In this document: positions 15,118 to 23,767 of the stretch, one piece after another
How the letters are laid out: each line of letters opens with the position of its first letter
How positions within the stretch are numbered: position 1 is the stretch's first letter
Origin: an uncultured Lachnospiraceae bacterium
GTDB taxonomy: Bacteria > Bacillota > Clostridia > Lachnospirales > Lachnospiraceae
DNA length: 34,571 nt
NCBI GenBank assembly: GCA_947629525.1
Contig: CANREB010000027.1
Location: 1 to 34,571, forward strand
Direction of reading: 5' to 3'
The notes under the pieces: model-generated
Told to the model about the DNA's origin: nothing
What the model saw: only the letters and a program-made list of their open reading frames with translations
Databases searched by the model: none
Made by a program: the position numbers and the translations under genes

Positions 15118-16890
15118 TCAAAACGCCCTGAACCTGTCATAGCGCTCTGCCGCTATATCCTCGCCGCTCCTGTCGTCATATTTGGCAAGAAACTCCTTTA
15201 TGTGCTCCTTCATATAGCCTGCGATTGCTTCCGTGGTCTTTTTGTCCGCGCCGCCAAATTCAGGCACTATGCGCTCTATCACGCCAAGGCGCTTTAAATC
15301 CTGTGCCGTGATGTTCATGACCTCACTTGCCTCCTTTGCCCTGTTGGAGTCCTTCCAGAGAATTGACGCAAAGCCCTCGGGCGAGAGAATAGAATACGTA
15401 GCGTTTTCCATCATCCACACCTCGTTGCCTACCGCTGTCGCAAGCGCACCGCCGCTGCCGCCCTCGCCTATCAGTATGCAGAGTACGGGAACTTTTAGAC
15501 CTGACATCTCAAGCAGATTTCGCGCGATTGCCTCGCCCTGTCCGCGTTCCTCCGCCTCTATGCCGCAGAATGCGCCCGATGTATTTACAAAGCTTATGAT
15601 AGGGCGGTTGAATTTTTCCGCCTGCTTCATAAGGCGCAGGGCTTTTCTGTAACCTTCCGGCAGCGGCATGCCGAAGTTGCGCTCCTGACACTCTTTAATA
15701 TCCTTGCCCTTTATATCGGCAATGACGGTCACAGGCTGCCCGTCAAGAAACGCTATGCCGCCGACTACCGCTCTGTCGTCGCTAAAGCCTCTGTCGCCGT
15801 GTGCCTCCACGAACACGTCAAATATATACTTCATATAATCGGTAGCAGCAGGACGCTCTACACGGCGCACTGCCATAACCTTATCCCATGCGCTGCGCGT
15901 GCCTGAATGCCAGCTGTGCTCTTTGACCTCTTCACTGAGTTCAAAATGAGAGTCCTTATTTTCGCTGAAATCCGCGTATGTCTTTTTCCCGCCGCATTTA
16001 TGCGACTTTATCAGAAAATATATTGTCTTTTTGAGATTTTCTCTGCGCACTATGCCGTCAACAAAACCATGCTCAACAAGAAATTCCGCCGTCTGAAATC
16101 CTTCCGGCAGTTCCTGTCCGATCGTCTGTTTTATAACGCGGGGTCCTGCAAAACCTATAAGTGCACCCGGCTCAGCCATTATAACATCGCCGAGCATTGC
16201 AAAGCTTGCGGTAACGCCGCCTGTAGTGGGATCTGTAAGGATCGTACTGTATAAAAGCCCTGCGTCACCGTGCTTTTTGATCGCCGCAGAAGTTTTTGCC
16301 ATCTGCATGAGCGAAACTATGCCCTCCTGCATCCTCGCGCCGCCTGAACAGCAGAACATAAACACCGGAAGCCGCAGCTTTGTAGCCTGCTCGATCGCCC
16401 TTGTGATTTTCTCACCCACCACATGACCCATGCTTGCCATGAGAAATCGCGAATCGCACACGCCTAGGACAATATCCTCGCCAAATACCTTGCAGCGTCC
16501 GACTGTGACCGCTTCGTTCAGACCCGTTTTTTCTCTTGCCGCCGCAAGCTTATCCTCATAGCCTTCATAATCAAGGGGATTACTTACTTCCATATCCTCG
16601 AACCATGGCTCAAATGTGTTATAGTCTGCGACCATACGAATACGGTTTTTGGTCTTCACTCTGAAATACGCGCCGCACTCATAGCACTCATATCTTTTCT
16701 TTACTACTCTGCCGCGTTCGAGCATCTTGCCGCATTTCGGACATTTCACAAGACTTTTATCCTCTGCCGCCTGCTCATATGATTTATTGTCTTTTGCAGG
16801 CTCAGATGTCCTGTTTCTCAGCTTTTCCTCCAATTTATTATATAAATTCGGAAACTGTCTTCCTGCTTTGACCGACTGCTTCTTATCCAT
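15118..16890 (-). CDS. accDA: Acetyl-CoA carboxylase carboxyltransferase, fused beta-alpha subunits
   Basis: 590 aa. Residues 45-300 are AccD: a zinc finger (C50, C53, C69, C72) followed by a crotonase-fold carboxyltransferase domain with [10 protein letters not shown] at 181-190 and [12 protein letters not shown] at 220-230. Residues about 330-590 are Acc[29 protein letters not shown] and the oxyanion motif GEGGSGGA at 475-482. The enzyme moves the carboxyl group from carboxybiotin to acetyl-CoA, making malonyl-CoA. Fusion in one chain fixes the 1:1 ratio. No accB (biotin carrier) or accC (biotin carboxylase) is in this operon, so they must come from elsewhere. The first 40 residues are a charged, unconserved extension. 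Confidence 0.95.
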   Translation of the reverse strand: MDKKQSVKAGRQFPNLYNKLEEKLRNRTSEPAKDNKSYEQAAEDKSLVKCPKCGKMLERGRVVKKRYECYECGAYFRVKTKNRIRMVADYNTFEPWFEDMEVSNPLDYEGYEDKLAAAREKTGLNEAVTVGRCKVFGEDIVLGVCDSRFLMASMGHVVGEKITRAIEQATKLRLPVFMFCCSGGARMQEGIVSLMQMAKTSAAIKKHGDAGLLYSTILTDPTTGGVTASFAMLGDVIMAEPGALIGFAGPRVIKQTIGQELPEGFQTAEFLVEHGFVDGIVRRENLKKTIYFLIKSHKCGGKKTYADFSENKDSHFELSEEVKEHSWHSGTRSAWDKVMAVRRVERPAATDYMKYIFDVFVEAHGDRGFSDDRAVVGGIAFLDGQPVTVIADIKGKDIKECQERNFGMPLPEGYRKALRLMKQAEKFNRPIISFVNTSGAFCGIEAEERGQGEAIARNLLEMSGLKVPVLCILIGEGGSGGALATAVGNEVWMMENATYSILSPEGFASILWKDSNRAKEASEVMNITAQDLKRLGVIERIVPEFGGADKKTTEAIAGYMKEHIKEFLAKYDDRSGEDIAAERYDRFRAF

Positions 16891-16939
16891 TACAATTTCC
16901 CCCGTTCTGTTTACAGCGCTGATAAGTTGAAAAGCACCG

Positions 16940-17371
16940 TTAATCTCCGACTGCGAAAGTAAGTTCAGCCTTACATACCGGCTTGCCGTTTACTGTCGCT
17001 GTCGCCTCGCCTACTCCTATCGGTCCTTTTACCTTGATTATTTTTGTTTCAAGCATAAGTACATCGCCCGGAAGCACTTTCTGCTTAAAACGCGCCTTGT
17101 CAATGCCTACGAAATATGCCGTTTTGCCTTTCCACTCCGGCTGCCCTAATATCGCTACTGCCCCTACCTGAGCCAGAGCTTCTATTATAAGTACGCCGGG
17201 CATAACGGGATTTTGCGGAAAATGTCCCGCAAAATACGGCTCATTAAAGCTTACGCATTTCTTGCCGAGCGCTCTTTTACCCTCGTCAAGTTCCTCTATG
17301 GTATCTATCAGCATAAAGGGGTGTCTGTGCGGAATTATCTCCATTATTTCCTTTGCCGTATAAACTGACAT
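16940..17371 (-). CDS. fabZ: (3R)-hydroxyacyl-ACP dehydratase
   Basis: 143 aa from the ATG at 17371; AAGGAAGG lies eight bases upstream, while the GTG at 17380 abuts it. A hot-dog-fold dehydratase: HPFMLIDTI near the N-terminus and the active-site helix [20 protein letters not shown] with H50 and E64. It removes water from 3-hydroxyacyl-ACP. In many Firmicute operons accB precedes fabZ and accC follows it; here fabZ lies directly between fabF and accDA with gaps of 21 and 49 bases. No fabA or fabM is present in the window, so the route to unsaturated fatty acids is not evident here. Confidence 0.95.
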   Translation of the reverse strand: MSVYTAKEIMEIIPHRHPFMLIDTIEELDEGKRALGKKCVSFNEPYFAGHFPQNPVMPGVLIIEALAQVGAVAILGQPEWKGKTAYFVGIDKARFKQKVLPGDVLMLETKIIKVKGPIGVGEATATVNGKPVCKAELTFAVGD

Positions 17372-17392
17372 TTGTGTCACCTTCCTTGTTTT

Positions 17393-18631
17393 CTATGCCT
17401 CTGCATATTTCTTTATCAGAATGCTTGCATTGTGTCCGCCAAATCCGAGTGAATTACTGAGAGCATATGTGATATCTTCGTTATAGCTTTCCCTGCAGTA
17501 ATTAAGGTCAAGTTCTTCTTCACTCTCCCGCAGTCCTACCGTTTTATGGATAAAACCTTCCTGAAGTTCCTTGATGCATGTCACAAACTCCACGGCACCT
17601 GCCGCGCCCAAAAGATGCCCTATCATCGACTTGGTGGAATTTATCTTTATATCCTTTGCATGAGCGCCAAAAGCAAGCTTTATAGCCCTTGTCTCAAAAA
17701 GATCATTATGATGCGTACTCGTACCGTGCGCATTGATATATGTGATATCATCTGTTGAGATGCCGGCATCATTTACGGCATTTGTCATTGCACGAGCCGC
17801 ACCCGCACCGTCCTCGGCGGGTGATGTGATATGATATGCGTCCGAAGAGCAGCCATATCCTGCCACTTCGGCATATATCTTAGCGCCGCGGGCTTTCGCA
17901 TGCTCAAGCTCTTCCAACACTACTACCGCCGAACCTTCACCCATAACAAAACCGTTCCTGTCCTTATCAAACGGTATTGAGCAGCGTGTCGGATCCTCAG
18001 ACGTTGAAAGCGCCGTAAGTGATGCAAATCCCGCTATTCCAAGCGGCGTGATCGATGCCTCTGTGCCGCCAGCAACCATCACATCCGCATCGCCATACTG
18101 AATTGTCCTGTAGGCTTCTCCGATAGAATTTGTACCTGTCGCGCATGCCGTTACCACATTTATACTTTTGCCTTTGAGATTATAAGCGATACTCACGTTT
18201 CCCGCCGCCATATTAGATATTACCATCGGAACAAAGAGGGGGGCAACGCGCGAAGGGCCTTTTTCCACAAGTCTTGTGTATTCCCTCTCCATAGCCTGCA
18301 AACTTCCGATACCATTGCCTATAGAACATCCTACCCTGTATGCATCCTCTTTTTCCATATCAAGACCCGAATCCTCAATCGCCTCTTTTGCCGCCGCAAC
18401 CGCATACTGACAGAACTGTTCCATTCTGCGCGCCGCTTTTTTGTCCATAAAGTCATCTGCTTTAAAGTCTTTTACCTGCGCCGCCAGTTTACATTTATAA
18501 TCGGTAACGTCAAAATAGCTGATTTTGTCAAATCCGATCCTGCCTTCTTTAACTCCTGCCCAAAATTCATCAACACTGTTTCCGATAGGAGTGATCGCAC
18601 CCATACCTGTTACTACTACTCTTCTCTTCAT
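17393..18631 (-). CDS. fabF: Beta-ketoacyl-ACP synthase II
   Basis: 412 aa from the ATG at 18631, with GAGGA six bases upstream; a TTG six codons earlier is unlikely. FabF performs the elongating condensation of acyl-ACP with malonyl-ACP. The catalytic triad is C163 (TACATGTNS), H302 (INAHGTSTHHND) and H339 (STKSMIGHLLGAAG), at the expected family positions. The length and the ends (VVVTGMGAITPIG ... NSLGFGGHNASI) are normal. It is the only elongating synthase in the operon and sits between fabG and fabZ. Confidence 0.96.
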   Translation of the reverse strand: MKRRVVVTGMGAITPIGNSVDEFWAGVKEGRIGFDKISYFDVTDYKCKLAAQVKDFKADDFMDKKAARRMEQFCQYAVAAAKEAIEDSGLDMEKEDAYRVGCSIGNGIGSLQAMEREYTRLVEKGPSRVAPLFVPMVISNMAAGNVSIAYNLKGKSINVVTACATGTNSIGEAYRTIQYGDADVMVAGGTEASITPLGIAGFASLTALSTSEDPTRCSIPFDKDRNGFVMGEGSAVVVLEELEHAKARGAKIYAEVAGYGCSSDAYHITSPAEDGAGAARAMTNAVNDAGISTDDITYINAHGTSTHHNDLFETRAIKLAFGAHAKDIKINSTKSMIGHLLGAAGAVEFVTCIKELQEGFIHKTVGLRESEEELDLNYCRESYNEDITYALSNSLGFGGHNASILIKKYAEA

Positions 18632-18661
18632 GTCTTTTCCTCTCTGCAATATGAATATATT

Positions 18662-19402
18662 TTATATAGCCAGACCGCCGTCAACGCTTATCACCTGTCC
18701 CGTAATGTAAGAAGCTCCATCTCCCGCCAAAAACGCCACAAGACTTGCCACATCCGAAGGAGTCCCGATTTTTCCCATGGGAATCGAACTGTTAAGCAAC
18801 TTTTTCGCATCATCAGAAAGCGCCTTTGTCATGTCAGTGTCTATAAAGCCGGGAGCCACTGCGTTTACGTTTATCCCACGGCTTGCAAGCTCCCTTGCAA
18901 CACTTTTTGTAAGTCCGATAAGTCCTGCCTTTGACGCAGAATAATTTGACTGCCCTGCGTTGCCGAGTACACCGCTTGCCGATGAGATATTTATTATCTT
19001 CCCGCTTCTTTGTTTTATAAAACTGCGCGACAAATGCCTTATCATATTGAAAGCACCTTTTAAGTTCGTGTCAAGGACTGCGTCATACTCTTCTTCCGTC
19101 ATTCTCATTATGAGATTATCTCTTGTGATGCCTGCATTGTTGACAAGGATGTCAACTTTTCTGTACTTATCGAGTACCTGCTTTACAAATTCACCGCTTG
19201 CGGCAAAATCCGAAACATTACACTGCATCGCTTCGGCAATGCCGCCTTTTGCCGTTATCTGCGACACTACTTCCCTCGCCGCTTCCTCGGATCCGTTATA
19301 ATTTACGATCACTGACGCGCCGTTGTCCGCAAGTGTAAGCGCTATAGCGCGCCCTATGCCTCTGGCTGCTCCCGTGACAATAGCAACTTTATCCGACAAC
19401 AT
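18662..19402 (-). CDS. fabG: 3-oxoacyl-ACP reductase
   Basis: 246 aa short-chain dehydrogenase. Nucleotide-binding motif TGAARGIG at 10-17, NNAG at 88-91, and the catalytic residues S141, Y154 and K158 (S-x12-Y-x3-K). The C-terminal GQVISVDGGLAI is typical of FabG. It reduces 3-oxoacyl-ACP with NADPH. GGAGG lies upstream of the start. The spacing is 20 bases from fabD, and 30 bases to fabF. Confidence 0.95.
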   Translation of the reverse strand: MLSDKVAIVTGAARGIGRAIALTLADNGASVIVNYNGSEEAAREVVSQITAKGGIAEAMQCNVSDFAASGEFVKQVLDKYRKVDILVNNAGITRDNLIMRMTEEEYDAVLDTNLKGAFNMIRHLSRSFIKQRSGKIINISSASGVLGNAGQSNYSASKAGLIGLTKSVARELASRGINVNAVAPGFIDTDMTKALSDDAKKLLNSSIPMGKIGTPSDVASLVAFLAGDGASYITGQVISVDGGLAI

Positions 19403-19422
19403 TTATATTTCCTCCATTCATA

Positions 19423-20343
19423 CTATGGCAAAATCTGCAGTACATTGTCTAAATCCGCAAGCTTATCCATATTAACACACTTAACATCCTTATTTATCTT
19501 TCTCATAAATCCGCTAAGTGTCTTGCCGGGTCCTATCTCAACAAATGTATCTACACCGTCCGCTATCATTTTTTCAACACTCTGCTGCCAGCATACGGAA
19601 CTTGAAACCTGTTTTTCAAGCAGTTCCCTGATTTCTGACGCATCTGTCACATAGTCTGCATTTACATTGCACACGTATGGAATAGCCGGATCTTTCACTT
19701 CCACTTTGTCAAGTTCCACACGCAGCTTTTTTCCCGCGTCCTTTAAAAGTGCTGAATGGAAAGGTCCGCTTACCTTTAACGGAACACATCTTTTTGCGCC
19801 CGCTGCGCATAATGCTTCCGATGCCTTTGACACAGCGTTCTCCTCGCCCGTTATGACTATCTGTCCCGGGCAGTTATAATTTGCTATCGTAACTATTCCG
19901 TCGGTCTGATCACAGATTTCCAAAATCTTATCACTGTCCAGTCCCAGTACCGCGCTCATAGCACCTCCCGTGGGATATGCCTCCTGCATATAAATACCGC
20001 GTTTTCTTATCAGATGGAATAAGTCTTTTAACGCCATCACATCTGCGGCTGCCAGAGCACCGTACTCGCCAAGGCTGAGCCCTGCTGCGACATCCGCCTT
20101 TTTACCTTTTGACTCAAGTACCTTTAAGAGCGCTGTCTCTGTGGCAAGCATCGCTATCTGCGTATATTCCGTGACATTGAGCCTGTCATTTTCAGTAAAA
20201 CACAGCTCTTCCATATCAAGTCCCGTAACCTCTCCCGCAAGCTTGTATACAGCTCTTGCTTCCTCATATGTATCATAAAAATCCTTTCCCATTCCGACGT
20301 ACTGCGCGCCCTGCCCGGGAAAGATAAATGCTGTTTTGCCCAT
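19423..20343 (-). CDS. fabD: Malonyl-CoA:ACP transacylase
   Basis: 306 aa from the ATG at 20343, which puts the conserved FIFPGQGAQ at residues 6-14 as in the family and has GAGGAG just upstream. An alternative ATG at 20370 overlaps the fabK stop (ATGA) and would add nine residues. Nucleophile S90 in GLSLGEYGA and H196 in VSGPFHSALL form the active site. The enzyme loads malonyl groups on ACP. The choice between the two starts is not fully settled, since the downstream site has only a three-base spacer. Confidence 0.94.
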   Translation of the reverse strand: MGKTAFIFPGQGAQYVGMGKDFYDTYEEARAVYKLAGEVTGLDMEELCFTENDRLNVTEYTQIAMLATETALLKVLESKGKKADVAAGLSLGEYGALAAADVMALKDLFHLIRKRGIYMQEAYPTGGAMSAVLGLDSDKILEICDQTDGIVTIANYNCPGQIVITGEENAVSKASEALCAAGAKRCVPLKVSGPFHSALLKDAGKKLRVELDKVEVKDPAIPYVCNVNADYVTDASEIRELLEKQVSSSVCWQQSVEKMIADGVDTFVEIGPGKTLSGFMRKINKDVKCVNMDKLADLDNVLQILP

Positions 20344-20366
20344 ATTCTCCTCATTTCTGCCTGAAA

Positions 20367-21287
20367 TCATTTAAGCAGCTTTTGTGCCTGTTCCATGATC
20401 TCTTTTATTATCTCTTCACATGTCTGCTCGCTTTTCACAAGTCCTGCTATCTGTCCTGCCATAACAGTACCGTTTACCACATCGCCCTCAACCACTGCTT
20501 TTTTCAGAGAACCGAGGGTAAGTTTTTCAAGCTCCATAAAATCTGCGCCTTCTTTTTCAAGCCGCAGATATTCTTTTGTCATTTTGTTCCGTATGCTCCT
20601 TACCGGATGACCCGTGGACATGCCTGTGACTACTGAGTCTATATCTTTTGCCTTTATCAGCATATCCTTATATTTCTGATGTACGACCGACTCTTTTGCC
20701 ACGACAAAACGCGTACCCATCTGAACGGCTTCGGCTCCCAGCATAAATGAGGCTGCTAATCCTCTGCCGTCCGCTATTCCGCCTGCCGCGATCACGGGTA
20801 TCTGCACGGCATCGACCACCTGCGGCACAAGCGCCATCGTGGTGGTTGAGCCTATATGTCCGCCGCTCTCCATTCCTTCAGCGACTACGGCGTCCGCACC
20901 GCCTCTTTCCATAAGTTTTGCCATAGCCACGCTCGCAATCACGGGAATGACTTTTACACCCGCTTCTTTCCACATTACCATATATTTTGCGGGATTGCCC
21001 GCGCCTGTGGTGACTACTTTGACACCCTCGTCAACAACTGCCTGTGCAATGGCATCCGCCTCCGGGTTCATAAGCATTATGTTCACGCCGAACGGCTTAT
21101 CTGTAGCCTCTTTTACCTTTCTTATCTGCTCTCTTACAAATTCGGCAGGCGCGCCTCCGGCGCCTATTATACCCAATCCTCCCGCATCTGACACGGCAGC
21201 GGCGAGGGTATGTTCAGCCACCCACGCCATTCCGCCCTGAATGATTGGGTATTCAATTCCTAAAATATCCGTAACTCTCGTCTTCAT
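20367..21287 (-). CDS. fabK: Enoyl-ACP reductase II (FMN-dependent)
   Basis: 306 aa, close to Streptococcus pneumoniae FabK in length. VIAS, GVNIMLMNP, the FMN-phosphate region PVIAAGGIADGRG and GAEAVQMGTRFV are present, and the catalytic histidine H144 in EGMESGGHIG falls at the same number as in the pneumococcal enzyme. It reduces the double bond of enoyl-ACP using FMN and NAD(P)H; no FabI is in the window. It is second in the operon after acpP, the typical place, and ends overlapping the possible upstream fabD start. Confidence 0.93.
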   Translation of the reverse strand: MKTRVTDILGIEYPIIQGGMAWVAEHTLAAAVSDAGGLGIIGAGGAPAEFVREQIRKVKEATDKPFGVNIMLMNPEADAIAQAVVDEGVKVVTTGAGNPAKYMVMWKEAGVKVIPVIASVAMAKLMERGGADAVVAEGMESGGHIGSTTTMALVPQVVDAVQIPVIAAGGIADGRGLAASFMLGAEAVQMGTRFVVAKESVVHQKYKDMLIKAKDIDSVVTGMSTGHPVRSIRNKMTKEYLRLEKEGADFMELEKLTLGSLKKAVVEGDVVNGTVMAGQIAGLVKSEQTCEEIIKEIMEQAQKLLK

Positions 21288-21309
21288 ATCGCTGTATGTT
21301 CCCTTTTGA

Positions 21310-21543
21310 TTATGCCTCTACACCCTTTGACTTCATATATTCAATTATCGAACCTACTGTAGTGATCTGTTCCAAATCCTCCGAAGGGATCTCTACACCG
21401 TATTCCTCCTCGAATGCCATTACAAGTTCAAAAAGGTCAAGAGAGTCTGCCTCCAAATCCTCTTTAAAACGTGTCTCCTCTGTGATCTCCACTCCGTCAA
21501 GGTTTAACTGCTCCTCGATGATTTCCTTTACTCTTTCTAACAT
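21310..21543 (-). CDS. acpP: Acyl carrier protein
   Basis: 77 aa, strongly acidic, with the phosphopantetheine attachment serine S34 in the motif EADSLDLFEL. It carries the growing acyl chain for all Fab enzymes of the operon. First gene of the operon; AAAGGAAGGAAAG precedes the ATG. Its leader of about 70 bases contains two of the three palindromes described below, so transcription of the whole operon is expected to be controlled here. Confidence 0.97.
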   Translation of the reverse strand: MLERVKEIIEEQLNLDGVEITEETRFKEDLEADSLDLFELVMAFEEEYGVEIPSEDLEQITTVGSIIEYMKSKGVEA

Positions 21544-21573
21544 TGTGCTTTCCTTCCTTTCGATTGATGATTA

Positions 21574-21588
21574 ATTTGACTTTCAAAT
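21574..21588. promoter_or_regulatory. Candidate FabT operator 1 (in the acpP leader)
   Basis: Perfect inverted repeat ATTTGA-CTT-TCAAAT. It lies just downstream of the predicted acpP transcript start. It resembles the TTTGA...TCAAA core of FabT sites in streptococci, with a shorter spacer. Confidence 0.65.
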
Positions 21589-21589
21589 A

Positions 21590-21604
21590 TTTTGACTTTC
21601 AAAA
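21590..21604. promoter_or_regulatory. Candidate FabT operator 2 (in the acpP leader)
   Basis: Perfect inverted repeat TTTTGA-CTT-TCAAAA, 16 bases from operator 1, with an identical 13-base core (TTTGACTTTCAAA). The tandem arrangement suggests two repressor dimers side by side near the transcript start. Confidence 0.65.
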
Positions 21605-21618
21605 CAATTGTCTGCTAT

Positions 21619-21647
21619 AGAATATACCTATACGATAATTTTGTCAA
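21619..21647 (-). promoter_or_regulatory. Sigma-A promoter of the fab operon
   Basis: On the minus strand TTGACA (21642-21647), 17 bases, TATTCT (21619-21624). The predicted start near 21612 leaves a leader of about 70 bases before acpP. Confidence 0.75.
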
Positions 21648-21660
21648 TACAAAATTTAAA

Positions 21661-21674
21661 ATTTGACATCAAAT
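21661..21674. promoter_or_regulatory. Candidate FabT operator 3 (upstream of the fab promoter)
   Basis: Perfect inverted repeat ATTTGA-CA-TCAAAT, 14 bases upstream of the -35 box and between the divergent promoters. The spacer is one base shorter than in sites 1 and 2. Confidence 0.55.
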
Positions 21675-21680
21675 TACATA

Positions 21681-21709
21681 TTAAGGCGTTTATCAGGCTA
21701 TAATATAAT
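21681..21709 (+). promoter_or_regulatory. Probable promoter of the small divergent gene
   Basis: Two overlapping TATAAT boxes (21699-21704 and 21704-21709) with a weak -35 (TTAAGG, 21681-21686) 17 bases before the second. It lies seven bases beyond candidate operator 3. Confidence 0.4.
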
Positions 21710-21724
21710 ACAGAGGGAGCACTT

Positions 21725-22009
21725 ATGGATTCAGGTATTTTTAACATATTTACGGAACACATCATAAATGAGCGGCTGGACACTTTCATATTGAATAACG
21801 AAGAATACAGGCAGTCTCAGAAAGATATAGGCATCGTCACAAAGGAAGTAAACGACCATGGCTTCAGCGACGATGAGCAAAAGCTGATAGACCGCCTTAT
21901 ATGCGCATATACGGCGGAGGGCGCACTCTCGTCAAAGCTTTCTTATGCTCAGGGATTCAGGGACTGCGTGACTTTCTTAAAGGAAATAGGCATAATAAAA
22001 ACCGATTAA
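21725..22009 (+). CDS. Small helical protein divergent from the fab operon (DUF6809-like)
   Basis: 94 aa, acidic and predicted helical. It starts at the ATG after GGGAGC. The form (short N-terminal helix, NNEEY..., a middle charged helix, then SSKLSYAQGFRDCVTFLKEIG) is reminiscent of small clostridial DUF6809 proteins, which have no known role. That match is from memory of the pattern and is uncertain. It does not appear to be part of the GH9 transcript, since about 87 bases with several repeats separate them. Confidence 0.6.
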   Translation: MDSGIFNIFTEHIINERLDTFILNNEEYRQSQKDIGIVTKEVNDHGFSDDEQKLIDRLICAYTAEGALSSKLSYAQGFRDCVTFLKEIGIIKTD

Positions 22010-22026
22010 CGTATAAAACGCAAAAA

Positions 22027-22044
22027 ATGTATGTAATTATACAT
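22027..22044. promoter_or_regulatory. Inverted repeat upstream of the GH9 gene
   Basis: ATGTAT-GTAATT-ATACAT sits about 53 bases before the GH9 start, in the region where a -35 box would be. A 10-bp direct repeat TATAAAACGC (22012-22021 and 22066-22075) flanks it. A regulatory role is likely but no regulator is identified. Confidence 0.35.
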
Positions 22045-22096
22045 CTGTTTATGTTATATTTATATTATAAAACGCTCTACAACAAGGAGGTAAATT

Positions 22097-23716
22097 ATGT
22101 ACAAACGCATCTTTATTGACCAGTGCGGCTATATGCCGGACATGAAAAAGCTTGTCACCTTTAAATGCAGCGGACAGGACACTGCGGTCAACTTTAACGT
22201 TTTAAGGAGCGACGGAACGCACGTATTGAGCGCCTTGGCTTCAAAAAGGGTGGACAACCATTCAGCGGGAGAAGTAAATTACATAGGTGATTTCAGCGCT
22301 GTACGAGAAACAGGAAAATATTATATTACTGCCGACGGCTATGGAGAATCCGATATTTTTGAAATAAGCGAAAATACATATCAGAATGTATTCCAAAAAT
22401 CTTCAGCATTTTTTTATTTACAGCGCTGCGGATGCAGCATTCCAAAAAGGGCGGGCGGAATTTATTCACATGATGCATGCCACACGGCACCCGCTGTCAT
22501 TTACGGAACAAACCGCAGTAAAGACGTAAGCGGCGGATGGCATGACGCAGGAGATTACGGGCGCTACATCGCACCTGCTGCCATGGCTGTTGCGCAGCTT
22601 CTCTACGCCTATGAAGAAAATCCGCAGCTTGCATCGCTGTACGTATGCCCCGATACCGAAAATACAGGAAACTCTCTTTCACCTTTCCTCGACGAAATAA
22701 AATATGAGCTTGACTGGATGCTCAAAATGCAGGATGAAGACGGACAGCTTTACCACAAAGTATCATGTCGTAATTTCTGCGGGTTTATCATGCCTGACGC
22801 AGAAAAAAATGAGCTTGTCATAAGCCCTGTGTCAGTCACCGCAACGGCTGATTTTGCAGCGGTCACTGCAATGGCATCACGCATCTTCAAAGAAAAGGAC
22901 GCCGGCTATTCCAACGTTCTTGCCTGCGCCTCAAAAAAAGCATATGCCGCTTTGCGCAATATGGAACTTAAGGGCGGTTTTGTCAATCCGTCCGAGATAT
23001 CGACAGGTGAATACGGCGATCCATGTGATCTGGATGAGCGTTACTGGGCGGCAGCCGAACTGTACAAGACATTCGGAAACGCCTCGTATAAAGAAGACTT
23101 TGAAAAGTTTGCCTCAGACAAGATATACCATGGCTACGGATGGGAAGATATGGGCAGCTACGGCAACCGCGCGTATATAAGCTCGCAGTTTCGCGTAAAC
23201 GACGAACTTCGCGGACGCATCACTTCGTCAATGATAGAACTTGCCGATAAACTGCTTGAAAATACACTTTCTGACGGTTACGGCGCTTCTCTTACTTCCG
23301 ACAGTTATATATGGGGAAGCAACCTTTACGCCGCAAACAACGGCATACATCTCTATGACGCATACAAACTTACCGGCGATGCAAAATATCTTGACGCCGC
23401 GGCGCAGCAGCTACACTATCTGCTCGGCCGCAATCCTATGGGGCTTTGCTATCTTACAGGCTGCGGCACAGACGCGATAAAACACCCTCATCACAGACCG
23501 TCAGGATTTAACGGACGCGCAATGGAGGGCATGCTTTCCGGAGGACCATGCAGCGCGCGCCTCGATGAAGTTGCCAAACAAATACTTTCCGAAAATACGG
23601 CGCCTGCCAAGGCAATCGTCGATATGACAGGCAGTTATTCCACAAATGAAGTGACTATTTACTGGAATTCAGCTTTTATACAGCTTTTAGCGGAAGCAGT
23701 TGGATCCCATAAGTAA
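22097..23716 (+). CDS. Glycoside hydrolase family 9 (cellulase-type), no signal peptide
   Basis: 539 aa. An N-terminal Ig-like domain (about 1-90: FIDQCGYMPD, VLRSDGTHVLS) precedes the GH9 (alpha/alpha)6 barrel, the common CelD-type arrangement. Catalytic-type residues are visible: GGWHDAGDYGRY (D150, D153), the histidine segment HPHHRPSG from 463, and the general acid E518 in STNEVTIYWN. GH9 enzymes cut beta-1,4-glucans; this subtype also includes exo-acting glucosidases. The protein starts MYKRIFIDQCGY with no signal peptide or membrane segment, so it is probably cytosolic and acts on imported oligosaccharides. AAGGAGG lies before the start. The gene is convergent with the xylanase gene. 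Confidence 0.92.
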   Translation: MYKRIFIDQCGYMPDMKKLVTFKCSGQDTAVNFNVLRSDGTHVLSALASKRVDNHSAGEVNYIGDFSAVRETGKYYITADGYGESDIFEISENTYQNVFQKSSAFFYLQRCGCSIPKRAGGIYSHDACHTAPAVIYGTNRSKDVSGGWHDAGDYGRYIAPAAMAVAQLLYAYEENPQLASLYVCPDTENTGNSLSPFLDEIKYELDWMLKMQDEDGQLYHKVSCRNFCGFIMPDAEKNELVISPVSVTATADFAAVTAMASRIFKEKDAGYSNVLACASKKAYAALRNMELKGGFVNPSEISTGEYGDPCDLDERYWAAAELYKTFGNASYKEDFEKFASDKIYHGYGWEDMGSYGNRAYISSQFRVNDELRGRITSSMIELADKLLENTLSDGYGASLTSDSYIWGSNLYAANNGIHLYDAYKLTGDAKYLDAAAQQLHYLLGRNPMGLCYLTGCGTDAIKHPHHRPSGFNGRAMEGMLSGGPCSARLDEVAKQILSENTAPAKAIVDMTGSYSTNEVTIYWNSAFIQLLAEAVGSHK

Positions 23717-23760
23717 AAACAAGGGTCTTTTGTACGGAAATCTCCGTATAAAAGACCCTT
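23714..23760. terminator. Long hairpin terminator between GH9 and GH10 genes
   Basis: An 18-bp stem (23721-23738 with 23743-23760, one G-U pair) closes a four-base loop. A T run follows on the minus strand, so it is best suited to end the GH10 transcript; it also begins just after the GH9 stop and probably ends both. Confidence 0.8.
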
Positions 23761-23767
23761 AAACAAT

